62,410 bases of DNA, from assembly GCA_964546955.1 (NCBI GenBank), contig CAZJLP010000029.1, forward strand, positions 1 through 62,410, written 5' to 3'. Position numbers and translations under genes: made by a program. Shown here in pieces: positions 41,831-49,852 of the stretch. The DNA is from CAZJLP01 sp964546955 (GTDB taxonomy: Bacteria; Verrucomicrobiota; Verrucomicrobiia; Opitutales; Opitutaceae). Every line of letters starts with the position of its first letter. The first letter of the stretch is position 1. The notes under the pieces are model-generated. The model did not search any database. It was not told the DNA's origin and saw nothing but the letters and a program-made list of their open reading frames with translations.

Positions 41831-43725
41831 GACGACTTCTCCCTTCCGCGCGCGAGTATCTGCAATTCGTCGCGATCGACCAATTGCAGATCGGCCACCC
41901 GCAAATACGGGCCGGGCACGCGCATCAATTCCTCATGAGTGCCACGCTGGACGATGCGGCCATTGTCCATCACGATAATGAAGTCCGCTCGGCGCAGGGT
42001 ACTCAGTCGATGAGCCACGATAAAGGTCGTGCGCCCGGCGATGGCGTTTTCCAAGGCCGTGAAGATCTCCTGCTCCGTCTGGGAATCGATGGCGGCCGTG
42101 GGATCGTCGAGGAGGAGAATGGCCGGCTCCAACAGGATGGCGCGGGCCAGGGCGAGACGCTGGCGCTGGCCGCCGGAAAGATTACTGGCGCTTTCGCCCA
42201 AAACGGTTTCGTAACCCTGCGGCAACGCCATGATGAAATCGTGGGCCGCGGCGATTCGGGCCGCTTTTTCGATTTGGGCCGGAGTTGCTTCCGGGTGGCC
42301 GAAAGCAATGTTGGCCGCCACGGTGTTGCTGAAGAGAAAGCTTTCTTGAAAAACGAGGCCGATGTTTCGGCGCAGATCGTCGAGATTGATTTGCCGCACA
42401 TCCAGCCCATCGATCGATAGCTTCCCCGCGGTCACATCGAAAAAGCGCGGGATCAGGCTCATCAAGACGCTCTTTCCCGCCCCCGTCGCACCGAGGATGG
42501 CAACGCACTGGCCCGGCTTTACTTCGAGATCGATCTCGCGCACCACCGGCCCGGCCTCGTGATAACCGAAGGAGACCTGCTCGAACCGAACCCAGCCCTC
42601 GAGGCGCGGTTTCCGTACGGCGTCCGGAGCGGTGCGCACCTCGACGCGAGCATCCAGGATTTCGAACACTCGTTCGGCTCCGATCAGCGATTGCTGCACG
42701 CTATTCGCGATCGTGGCCACTTGGTTCACCTGCCCGGAGAACTGTTCAAGCAATCCGGCGAACACCACCAGCCCCGTGCCGAGCGGAAGCTGGTCGTGCG
42801 CGACCAGCCAGCCACCGTAGCCGAGGAGCACCATCATGTTGACACGGGTGAGAAAGCCAACCGACGGACTGAACAGGCTCACCCGCCAGAAGATGCTTTT
42901 CTGCTGCTCCAGGACAGCGCGATTGCTGTGCTCGAAACGGGCGCGGTCTTCCGCCTCCCGCCCGAAGCCCTTGGTTACTTGGATGCCCTGAATGCTCTCC
43001 GCCAGATTCTGGACCATCCGCTCCACCAGCGTGCGATTCTCCGCATAGGCCGGCTGAATCCGCCGGGAGAACAACGTGGCCATGATCCAGAGCAGGGGGG
43101 TGGTCGCGAGGCACGCCAGCGCCAACCCCGCATGCAGATTCAACATGTAGATCACGTAGACCGTCAGCGAAATGACCATGATTACGCTCTGGATCAGCAC
43201 CTGATCCACGAACATGCGGACAGATTGGACGTCTCCGGTTACGCGGGTGATGATCGATCCGGTGGTGTTCGCGTCGAAGAAACGGAAACTAAGCCGCTGC
43301 AACTTGTCGTAGATTTCGCTGCGCAGATCGATCACGAGCTGCTGCTGCACGAGACGGTTGACCGATACGCTGTAGACGTAGTTCAGGACAGCCCGCACCA
43401 CGGCCAGCCCGAGGATACAGCCGGCTATGGCCAAAATGGTTGTCCACGTATCCCAGCCCGATGGCAGTTGAAGACCGAAGGCTCCGCGCGGTTCGCCAGG
43501 CACGGGTGCGAGGGCGCCTCTTCGCGCGAGTTCGTGCCGGATGTGGTCGATGCCGAATCCCGTCAGGCTGAGTCCACTCAAGCCGAGTGTGAGCAGCAGG
43601 AGCTGCAGCCCGAGCACCTGCAGACATCGCGCGCGATAACGCCAGGCCAGACCGAACAATCTCCGGATCAGAACCACGTTCGAACGCGGAGCGACGGCGG
43701 TGGCGGAGTGCGATTCAGGCGTCAC
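41827..43725 (-). CDS. ABC exporter half-transporter A (degenerate Walker B)
   Basis: A protein of 632 residues starting at GTG. Type I exporter membrane domain at about 35-345. The nucleotide-binding domain has Walker A GATGAGKS (412-419), the canonical signature LSGGQ (516-520), Walker B ILLLDD with Asp541 in place of the catalytic Glu, and H-loop His572. Paired with half-transporter B, whose signature is LSTGQ, the A Walker motifs and B signature make a degenerate site, while the B Walker motifs and A signature make a consensus site. This is the pattern of known heterodimeric exporters such as TM287/288. The gene lies upstream and is translationally coupled. Confidence 0.93.
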   Translation of the reverse strand: MTPESHSATAVAPRSNVVLIRRLFGLAWRYRARCLQVLGLQLLLLTLGLSGLSLTGFGIDHIRHELARRGALAPVPGEPRGAFGLQLPSGWDTWTTILAIAGCILGLAVVRAVLNYVYSVSVNRLVQQQLVIDLRSEIYDKLQRLSFRFFDANTTGSIITRVTGDVQSVRMFVDQVLIQSVIMVISLTVYVIYMLNLHAGLALACLATTPLLWIMATLFSRRIQPAYAENRTLVERMVQNLAESIQGIQVTKGFGREAEDRARFEHSNRAVLEQQKSIFWRVSLFSPSVGFLTRVNMMVLLGYGGWLVAHDQLPLGTGLVVFAGLLEQFSGQVNQVATIANSVQQSLIGAERVFEILDARVEVRTAPDAVRKPRLEGWVRFEQVSFGYHEAGPVVREIDLEVKPGQCVAILGATGAGKSVLMSLIPRFFDVTAGKLSIDGLDVRQINLDDLRRNIGLVFQESFLFSNTVAANIAFGHPEATPAQIEKAARIAAAHDFIMALPQGYETVLGESASNLSGGQRQRLALARAILLEPAILLLDDPTAAIDSQTEQEIFTALENAIAGRTTFIVAHRLSTLRRADFIIVMDNGRIVQRGTHEELMRVPGPYLRVADLQLVDRDELQILARGREKSS

Positions 43726-43914
43726 GGAAGCTCACTTTGATTCGAGCTCGCACTCGATGCGAACCCGCATTGCTTCCGAAGTAAAAAACCGGCGGCACGG
43801 GCACCGAACGTGCAACGGACGGCCTGGGAGCGGGCAGGGAACGTGTGCGCGGCGCAGCGAGCCAGCCCGGCGATGGTCAAGCGAGGGAGCCGGGCCACGA
43901 CCCGAAGCCCAACC

Positions 43915-44505
43915 TCAGCGAGGTTGATTCCCCTGGGCCGGCTGCGGCGGAGGCGGCGGTTGGCCTTGCTGGCCTGCTTGCGCGCGCATCATTCGCCGGC
44001 GGCGGACTTCTTGCGCGACGCCTTCCAGTCGCTTCGCTTCTTCGGCCGCATTGGGCGTCGCGGCAACCTGGGGCTGCGGCTGCGGCATCGCGGGCGGCAC
44101 ACCGCCCGGACGCGGCGCCTGCATCTGCGGGGCCGGCATCGGCATTGGCATCGGTTGGGCCGCCGTCTCGATTTTCGCCTCCTTCAATTGGAGCTCAATC
44201 GTCCGACCGTTATAATCGACCCGAACAGTCCGGCGCGCTTCATCATGCGCCCGCACGACAAAGTCGTGGCCGGTTTCGTCGAGGCGCAGCCAAGAACTTT
44301 GGCGCCTCACCGGATCGAACACCCCAAAAACAGTCTGGCCGTTGGTGCCGCTCACGATGCCTCGGAGCTCGAGCGAATTTGGCTCCGCTTGAGCAACGGG
44401 TGGAGGGGCGCCTGCGGGAGCAAAGGGATTCTGGTTCGGCTCGGCCGCGAAAACACTTCCGCCCACAAACGCGGCACCTAACAGTATACAACGATAGAAA
44501 TCCAT
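43915..44505 (-). CDS. Secreted protein with a small beta domain and a Pro/Gln-rich tail
   Basis: A protein of 196 residues with a signal peptide (YRCILLGAAFVGGSVFA). Residues 25-112 (NPFAPAG, then LELRGIVSGTNGQTVFGVFD and RRTVRVDYNGRTIELQL) resemble the small beta domain of PilP/GspC-type secretion and pilus proteins; this is a weak likeness by eye. Residues 115-196 are low-complexity, rich in Pro, Gln, Met and Ala, with a charged helical part (AAEEAKRLEGVAQEVRRRR). It is divergent from the flagellar operon. The function is unknown. Confidence 0.7.
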   Translation of the reverse strand: MDFYRCILLGAAFVGGSVFAAEPNQNPFAPAGAPPPVAQAEPNSLELRGIVSGTNGQTVFGVFDPVRRQSSWLRLDETGHDFVVRAHDEARRTVRVDYNGRTIELQLKEAKIETAAQPMPMPMPAPQMQAPRPGGVPPAMPQPQPQVAATPNAAEEAKRLEGVAQEVRRRRMMRAQAGQQGQPPPPPQPAQGNQPR

Positions 44506-44776
44506 AATTCGCCGAAGGACGGAGAAGGTAAAACGGTGGGAAAGAGGGTCAAGCTGTCGACATCAATAAAACGACGTAAAATAGAGTTTCTTAAACGTAA
44601 CAGCCGAACCGTGGAAATGCGAGCCTCCCTTCATGCGGGCGACCCGGCAAATGCTGCCGTTAGGCGTAGACGCGCATTCCGGGCAAAAGTTGCCCCCGGC
44701 GAAATGACACGTCCTACGCCTTGGCGGGCGGCGAGTTATGAAGCTGGCATTTCCACTGCTAAGGAAGATACCCCAG
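44506..44776. other. Upstream region of the flagellar operon
   Basis: This 271-base divergent region must hold the promoter of the flagellar operon. It has an AT-rich stretch (AATAAAACGACGTAAAATAG near 44565). I see no convincing sigma-28 or sigma-54 promoter: a TGGCA-N6-TGC match at 44745-44759 is too close to the start codon. Confidence 0.35.
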
Positions 44777-45523
44777 ATGAATATTGGCCTGTATCAAAGT
44801 GCTGCTTCCCTCTCCTCCTTGGAGCGCTGGCAAGACGCGGTTGCCCAGAATATCACGTCGAGCCAGGTTACAGGGTACAAGAAGCGCACGGTCGAGTTCA
44901 CCAGCCTGCCGATGGGCGAGATTCAGGGCAACCCGCGCGGGAAAGCGGGATCGGGCGAAGCAGCCTTGTTCCCTAAAGCTTCGTACGGCATCAACTTCCA
45001 AGCGGGAGAAACCCAGCCGACTCGCCGTGAACTCGACGTGGCGCTTCAGGGAGAAGGGTTTCTCCAAGTGCAGCTTCCGGACGGCAAGGTGGGTTATACC
45101 CGCACTGGCGAATTTCATATCAAACCAGACCGCACTCTCGTGACGCGGTCGGGCCTGCCCGTAATGACGGAAGCCGGCAATCCCATCACGCTCATTCAGG
45201 ACGGCGGGGAGCTCGGTATCACGCTCGACGGTTCCGTCAGTCAAGGTACGAACCAACTTGGCAAGCTGGCGGTGTTCAAATTTCCAGATAACTCCCACCT
45301 CATTCCCGTCTCCGGTGGCGTGTTCATCTCTCCCGAGGGCGCACCGGACGCGGTGAAAGTGGAGAAACCCGAAATTCTGCAAGGTTTTCTCGAGTCCAGC
45401 AATGTGACTCCGCTCCGCGAAATGGTCGCGCTCGTCCAGATCGCGCGCGCCTACGAGGCCAATCAAAAAATCCTCAGCAATCGCGATCAAATGCTCTCCA
45501 AGACGCTGGAGTCCCTCGGCTGA
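44777..45523 (+). CDS. flgF: Flagellar proximal rod protein FlgF
   Basis: A protein of 248 residues from the ATG at 44777. The N-terminal rod signature reads NIGLYQSAASLSSLERWQDA, then AQNITSSQVTGYKK, and the C-terminal D0 helix is ESSNVTPLREMVALVQIARAYEANQKIL. The central domain contains RELDVALQGEGFLQVQLPDG. These features place it in the FlgF/FlgG family, and its position before a clearer FlgG supports FlgF. It forms part of the rod between the MS ring and hook. First gene of the operon, with 32 bases before flgG. Confidence 0.9.
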   Translation: MNIGLYQSAASLSSLERWQDAVAQNITSSQVTGYKKRTVEFTSLPMGEIQGNPRGKAGSGEAALFPKASYGINFQAGETQPTRRELDVALQGEGFLQVQLPDGKVGYTRTGEFHIKPDRTLVTRSGLPVMTEAGNPITLIQDGGELGITLDGSVSQGTNQLGKLAVFKFPDNSHLIPVSGGVFISPEGAPDAVKVEKPEILQGFLESSNVTPLREMVALVQIARAYEANQKILSNRDQMLSKTLESLG

Positions 45524-45555
45524 AACCGCCCCCTTTCCCTTAACCCGCTTCCGCT

Positions 45556-46338
45556 ATGAACCTCTCGCTCTACTCCGCCGCCACGGGCATGGAAGCCCAG
45601 CAGCTCAACCTCAACACGATCGCCAACAATCTCGCGAACGTGAATACGCCCGGCTTCAAACGGAGCAAGATCGAGTTCCAGGATCTCCTCTATCAAAAGC
45701 CGCGCAATTCGGGCGCCGAGGCCGGCGGCGGCAACGTCGTACCGACTGGAATCGAGATCGGCAATGGCTCGCGGGTTTCCGCGACCGCAAAAGTTTTCAC
45801 CCAAGGCCAGCTGACCAGCACGGGCGAGAAATTGGATGTCGCGATTCAAGGCGACGGCTTCTTCGAAATCCAGAAAGCCGACGGTTCGCTCGCCTACACG
45901 CGCGACGGTTCGTTCAAAATCTCTCCGACGGGACAAATCACTACCAATGACGGCAACACGGTCCTGAGCGGCTTTCAGCCCGTGCCGGCGGGCACGACGG
46001 ACATCACCATTTCTGAGAACGGCGACGTCACGTTCCAGGGGGCCAGTGGAGTGAGCACGTTTCGGGTCACGCTGACCCGCTTTGCCAATCCGGCGGGCCT
46101 GAAAAGTCTCGGAGGAAACATGTACGAAGAGAGCCCCGCCAGCGGCACGCCGGAGACCGGGGCGGCCGGCGAACAAGGTTTTGGCAAGACGCTGCAAGGC
46201 TACATCGAGACTTCCAACGTCAACATCGTGGAGGAAATGGTGAACCTGATCGTCGCGCAACGCGCTTACGAGATCAACAGCAAGTCGATCCAGACCTCCG
46301 ACGAGATGCTGCAAAACGTGGCTCAGATGAAACGCTGA
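45556..46338 (+). CDS. flgG: Flagellar distal rod protein FlgG
   Basis: A protein of 260 residues. The start NLSLYSAATGMEAQQLNLNT and ANNLANVNTPGFKRSKIEFQ is the FlgG pattern; GEKLDVAIQGDGFFEIQ and the end ETSNVNIVEEMVNLIVAQRAYEINSKSIQT (residues about 223-252) match the D0 helix. Full length. Its stop TGA overlaps the flgA start as TGATG, so the two are translationally coupled. Confidence 0.97.
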   Translation: MNLSLYSAATGMEAQQLNLNTIANNLANVNTPGFKRSKIEFQDLLYQKPRNSGAEAGGGNVVPTGIEIGNGSRVSATAKVFTQGQLTSTGEKLDVAIQGDGFFEIQKADGSLAYTRDGSFKISPTGQITTNDGNTVLSGFQPVPAGTTDITISENGDVTFQGASGVSTFRVTLTRFANPAGLKSLGGNMYEESPASGTPETGAAGEQGFGKTLQGYIETSNVNIVEEMVNLIVAQRAYEINSKSIQTSDEMLQNVAQMKR

Positions 46339-47066
46339 TGAAAACCGCGTACGCCCTCCTTCTTGCAACGGCCGCCGTCGCTCTGTCCGCGGCCGCCGGC
46401 GAAATGTCGCCTTCTTCCCTCCCGAGCGAAACGCGGCGAGCCGACGTGGCGCGGGATCAGCTTTTGCCGGAACTTGCGCGTTCGTTGAGCGAACACTACC
46501 GGTTGACCGGCGACCTCCAGCTCGAACTCTTGCGTCCATGGACTCCGCCCGTGCCAGCGAATGCGGCCGGAGAATTGACGGTCCTCGAATTTCCTCCCGC
46601 AATCGCCTCTTCTCTCCTCGTGCGGGTGCGCGTCCAATCCGGCGGGCGGGCGGTCGGCGACTACACCCTTTCGCTGCGCGCTCAGCTGTTCCGCGAAGTC
46701 TGGTTCACGCGCGAGCCCACCGAGCGGGGCGCGGCGCTCGAACCCTCCCAGCTTGAAAGCCGCCGGGTCGACGTGTTGCGCGAGCGCGAAGCTCTCGCTG
46801 CGACTGAAGGCGAAGGCCTCACCTACTCCCGCTCGATTCCCGCCGGCCGCGTCCTCACGTGGCGAGACGTCGCCCGTCGCGCATTGGTCCGCAAGGGACA
46901 GGTGATCGAAGTCGCCGCGACCGATGGCGCGCTGACCATCACGATGAAAGCGATGGCGATGGAAAACGGCGCCGCGGGTGAAACTGTGAAAGTGCGAAAC
47001 CTCGAAACCCGGCGCGAATTCGCCGCGCTGGTGGTGTCCGAATCGCGCGCTCAAGTCCGCTTTTAA
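46338..47066 (+). CDS. flgA: Flagellar P-ring chaperone FlgA
   Basis: A protein of 242 residues with a signal peptide (KTAYALLLATAAVALSAAA). The C-terminal SAF domain shows RSIPAGRVLTWRDVARRALVRKGQVIEV and the ending GETVKVRNLETRREFAALV, typical of FlgA, which assists P-ring assembly from FlgI in the periplasm. The middle region is divergent, as usual. It overlaps flgG by one base and is followed by flgH after 16 bases. Confidence 0.93.
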   Translation: MKTAYALLLATAAVALSAAAGEMSPSSLPSETRRADVARDQLLPELARSLSEHYRLTGDLQLELLRPWTPPVPANAAGELTVLEFPPAIASSLLVRVRVQSGGRAVGDYTLSLRAQLFREVWFTREPTERGAALEPSQLESRRVDVLREREALAATEGEGLTYSRSIPAGRVLTWRDVARRALVRKGQVIEVAATDGALTITMKAMAMENGAAGETVKVRNLETRREFAALVVSESRAQVRF

Positions 47067-47082
47067 AACACACCCTCTTTTC

Positions 47083-47697
47083 ATGAAATTCCTCCCGCTT
47101 TTTCCGCTCGCCGCGGTGCTCGTTAGCTCGGCCGCAGCACAATCCCTTTGGACTTCTGCCGCGAACTCGGAACGTTCGATGTACGCGGACCGCAAAGCCG
47201 CGCGCAAGGGCGACATCCTGACCGTCGTCATCTCGGAAACCCAGGCCGCAACCTCGACCCAAAGCAAAAAATCGAACAAGGAATCCAGCGTCGACGCCGG
47301 CATTTCCCAGTTTATTTTTCCGCCGGGCTTGAGCGGACTTGGCACCCACCGCGGGGCCCTTCCCTCCACCTCCTTTTCCGCCAGCAGCGATTTCTCCGGC
47401 GGAGGCCAAGTCAACAATCAGCAGAGCCTTTCGGCCCGTGCAGCGGTGCTGGTCACCGACGTGCTGCCGAACGGCAACCTCGTGATCGAGGGTGTGCGCA
47501 TCGTCACTTTTTCGGGCGAAACCCAGTATCTCGTTCTACACGGCTTGGTCCGCGCCGACGACGTCACCAGCTTGAACACGGTCGCCTCCAGCAACGTCGC
47601 CGACGTTCGCCTCGAAGTGATCAGCGAAGGCAGCCTGACCGACGCGCAGAAAAAAGGCTGGCTGACAAAGCTGTACGACAAGCTGCGGCCGTACTGA
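47083..47697 (+). CDS. flgH: Flagellar L-ring protein FlgH, without a lipobox
   Basis: A protein of 204 residues. The signal peptide (KFLPLFPLAAVLVSSAAA) ends in AAAQSLW; there is no cysteine, so the usual lipid anchor of FlgH is missing. The family core is present: YADRKAARKGDILTVVISE, LSARAAVLVTDVLPNGNLVIEG and DVRLEVISEGSLTDAQKKGWL. It forms the outer-membrane L ring. The length is slightly shorter than in E. coli. The missing lipidation could be compensated by interactions with the P ring. It is followed by flgI. Confidence 0.93.
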   Translation: MKFLPLFPLAAVLVSSAAAQSLWTSAANSERSMYADRKAARKGDILTVVISETQAATSTQSKKSNKESSVDAGISQFIFPPGLSGLGTHRGALPSTSFSASSDFSGGGQVNNQQSLSARAAVLVTDVLPNGNLVIEGVRIVTFSGETQYLVLHGLVRADDVTSLNTVASSNVADVRLEVISEGSLTDAQKKGWLTKLYDKLRPY

Positions 47698-47716
47698 CGC
47701 CGCGCTGCGGCTAATG

Positions 47717-47827
47717 ATGAATTCAGAATGAAGAATGTAGAATGACCCGAGCCATGAAACCGTCTCTTTTAGTCTCTTCCAAAGTCTGCCGCTGGGCATT
47801 CTTCATTCTCAATTCTACATTCTTCCT
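47717..47827. repeat. Inverted pair of 7-bp-period arrays flanking and entering the flgI start
   Basis: The left array is AATTCAG, AATGAAG, AATGTAG, AATGACC (47720-47747). The right array is CATTCTT, CATTCTC, AATTCTA, CATTCTT (47797-47824). The flgI start codon (47754) lies between them, and the right array encodes the core of the signal peptide. Confidence 0.88.
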
Positions 47828-48884
47828 TAGCGCGACGCTGCAGGCGTCGCGCGTGAAGGACCTCACCATCGTCGAGGGCGGCCGGGACAATCAACTGGTG
47901 GGCTACGGCCTGGTGGTGGGTTTGGCTGGGGACGGCGACAGCAACGCCGTGACCACGCTCCGGACCGTGGGAAATATTTTGCAGCGGCACGGCTTGACGG
48001 TCCAAACCGATCAAATCAAGGCGAAGAACGCGGCGGCGGTCATGATCACAGCCGACATCGGCGCGTTTCTCAAACCGGGTGGTCGGATCGACGTCACTGT
48101 CGCCTCCATGGGCGACGCGAAATCACTTCAGGGCGGTATTCTCCTTCAAACTCCTCTGGTCGGCGCAGACGGTCGCGTGTATGCGGTAGCGCAGGGACCG
48201 ATTGCCGTCGGCGGCTTTCTCGGCGGCGCAGGCGGCCCGGGCGGCGCCACGGTTCAGAAAAACCACCCCACCGTCGGACAAATCAGCAACGGTGCGATTG
48301 TGGAACGCGAGATCCCCACGCAATTCGTGAACAACGGCGTGCTGACCCTGCAACTGCACAATCCCGATTTCGCTTCAGCCGCGCGTATGGCGCAGGCGAT
48401 CAACGCAATTTTCCCCGCGAGCGCCACGCCGCGCGACGCCGCCAGCATCGCGGTCAAGCTGCCCGCGCAGTACACGGGGCATGAGGTCAATTTCCTCGCC
48501 GACGTCGGCTCGATCGAAGTCGCTCCCGACACGCTCGCGCGCATCGTCATCAACGAACGCACGGGCACGATCGTCGCCACTTCGACCGTTCGCATTTCGC
48601 AGGTCGCGATCAGCCACGGCTCGCTGACCATCACCGTCGCCTCGAATCTCGGCGTTTCGCAGCCCGGCGCCTTCGCCAATTCCGGGCAAACCGTGGTCGT
48701 GCCCAGCACGCAAACCGCGGTGAACGAGATACGCGGCGGCTTCTCCATCGTGAACGAAGCGCCCACCATCGATCGCCTCGCCGCGGGCCTCAATGCGCTC
48801 GGCGTGTCGACTCGGGAGATGATGTCCATTTTCCAAACGCTGAAGCGGTCCGGCGCGCTCCAAGCCGAACTGGTGATCAACTGA
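47754..48884 (+). CDS. flgI: Flagellar P-ring protein FlgI
   Basis: A protein of 376 residues from the ATG at 47754; a start four codons upstream is possible. The signal peptide hydrophobic core (WAFFILNSTFFLSATLQA) is encoded by a heptad repeat array. The mature start is SRVKDLTIVEGGRDNQLVGYGLVVGL. GDGDSNAVTTLRTVGNIL, ASMGDAKSLQGGILLQTPL and the C-terminal PTIDRLAAGLNALGVS are standard FlgI. It forms the periplasmic P ring around the rod, with FlgA as chaperone. Confidence 0.96.
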   Translation: MKPSLLVSSKVCRWAFFILNSTFFLSATLQASRVKDLTIVEGGRDNQLVGYGLVVGLAGDGDSNAVTTLRTVGNILQRHGLTVQTDQIKAKNAAAVMITADIGAFLKPGGRIDVTVASMGDAKSLQGGILLQTPLVGADGRVYAVAQGPIAVGGFLGGAGGPGGATVQKNHPTVGQISNGAIVEREIPTQFVNNGVLTLQLHNPDFASAARMAQAINAIFPASATPRDAASIAVKLPAQYTGHEVNFLADVGSIEVAPDTLARIVINERTGTIVATSTVRISQVAISHGSLTITVASNLGVSQPGAFANSGQTVVVPSTQTAVNEIRGGFSIVNEAPTIDRLAAGLNALGVSTREMMSIFQTLKRSGALQAELVIN

Positions 48885-48888
48885 CGTC

Positions 48889-49335
48889 ATGAACGTGTCC
48901 GGAATCTCCTCTCAATCGATGACGCCCGCGGCGGCTGCGCTTTTTTCCGCCCAGCAGGCATCGGTCAGTGCTTCCACGCTTGAAGCGGATCGCCTTGCCT
49001 TGGCCCAGACCGGCACCGGGGGGAAACCCCCAGCGGCCGGGACCGACCCTGCCGCGATCAAAAAAGCCGCCTCGCAGTTCGAAGCCATTATCATCCGCCA
49101 GCTTCTCGCACCCAGCATCGAGCCCATCATGTCGGGCGGGCTCGGGGGAGACTCCGCCGGGGCGGGCGTCTACGGCTACATGTTGACCGATACGCTCGCC
49201 GAAAACTTGGCCAAAGGAGGCGGCATGGGATTGGCCCAGATGCTCGAAAAACAGCTCAGCCCCCGCCCCTCAGCGACCGATATTATACGTAGCAGCAACG
49301 ACCTTAAATCTTCAACGAAGCCCTCGTCACCGTGA
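48889..49335 (+). CDS. flgJ: FlgJ N-terminal-type rod assembly protein
   Basis: A protein of 148 residues corresponding only to the rod-binding half of FlgJ: KKAASQFEAIIIRQLLAPSIEPIM near residues 58-82 and YGYMLTDTLAENLAKGGGMGLAQMLEKQL at 100-128. The muramidase half found in gamma-proteobacteria is absent, as in many other phyla where a separate enzyme opens the peptidoglycan. The gene starts five bases after flgI and overlaps the flgN start (GTGA). Confidence 0.9.
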   Translation: MNVSGISSQSMTPAAAALFSAQQASVSASTLEADRLALAQTGTGGKPPAAGTDPAAIKKAASQFEAIIIRQLLAPSIEPIMSGGLGGDSAGAGVYGYMLTDTLAENLAKGGGMGLAQMLEKQLSPRPSATDIIRSSNDLKSSTKPSSP

Positions 49336-49823
49336 GCACCCCTTGGGAAATCATCACCGAATGTCTCCGCAACGAATTGCAGGAGTACGGCGCCCTCCTC
49401 GGACTGTTCGAGGAACAACAAGCCAACCTGCTGAGGCGCGATGCCGACGCGGTCGTCGCCTTGGCCGCCGCGATCGAGCTTCAGGCCCGCGCGACGCAAA
49501 CGCGCCGTGAACAGCGAGAGCAACTGGTCCGCGATCTTGCCCTGGCTCAAAACGCGTCGGCCAATGCGAGCCTCCGCCAGCTGCTTCCGACTTTCCCCGC
49601 CCAGGTCCAACCTCTCCTCCAAGCCTTGATCGACGAGATCAACCATTTGATTCACCGCATCCGCCGTGGCGCGCGCCAGAATCAGGTTCTGCTCTCGCGC
49701 ACGGTCGAGGCCCACAACGAAGCGCTGCGCGTGTGCGCGCCCGATCGTTTTGTTTCCACCTATTCCAGCACCGGTCAGGTCCAGGTCGGAACGACCGGGA
49801 CCGGCTGGCAGGCCGCCGGCTAA
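49332..49823 (+). CDS. flgN: FlgN-type flagellar export chaperone
   Basis: A protein of 163 residues starting at GTG. It is almost entirely helical, with the FlgN-like opening ELQEYGALLGLFEEQQANLL and a long helix through LQALIDEINHLIHRIRRG to NQVLLSRTVEAHNEALRV. Its place immediately before flgK and flgL, the cargo of FlgN, is strong support. FlgN binds the C-termini of FlgK and FlgL before export. Sequence identity in this family is low, so the name rests on position plus fold. Confidence 0.82.
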   Translation: MSTPWEIITECLRNELQEYGALLGLFEEQQANLLRRDADAVVALAAAIELQARATQTRREQREQLVRDLALAQNASANASLRQLLPTFPAQVQPLLQALIDEINHLIHRIRRGARQNQVLLSRTVEAHNEALRVCAPDRFVSTYSSTGQVQVGTTGTGWQAAG

Positions 49824-49852
49824 TCCCAGCTCTTCTTCAACCCCCTTTTCGC

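Noticed and set aside
44745..44759. Possible sigma-54 promoter before flgF
   Set aside because: The GG-N10-GC spacing fits, but it is only about 18 bases from the start codon and the -12 element is weak.
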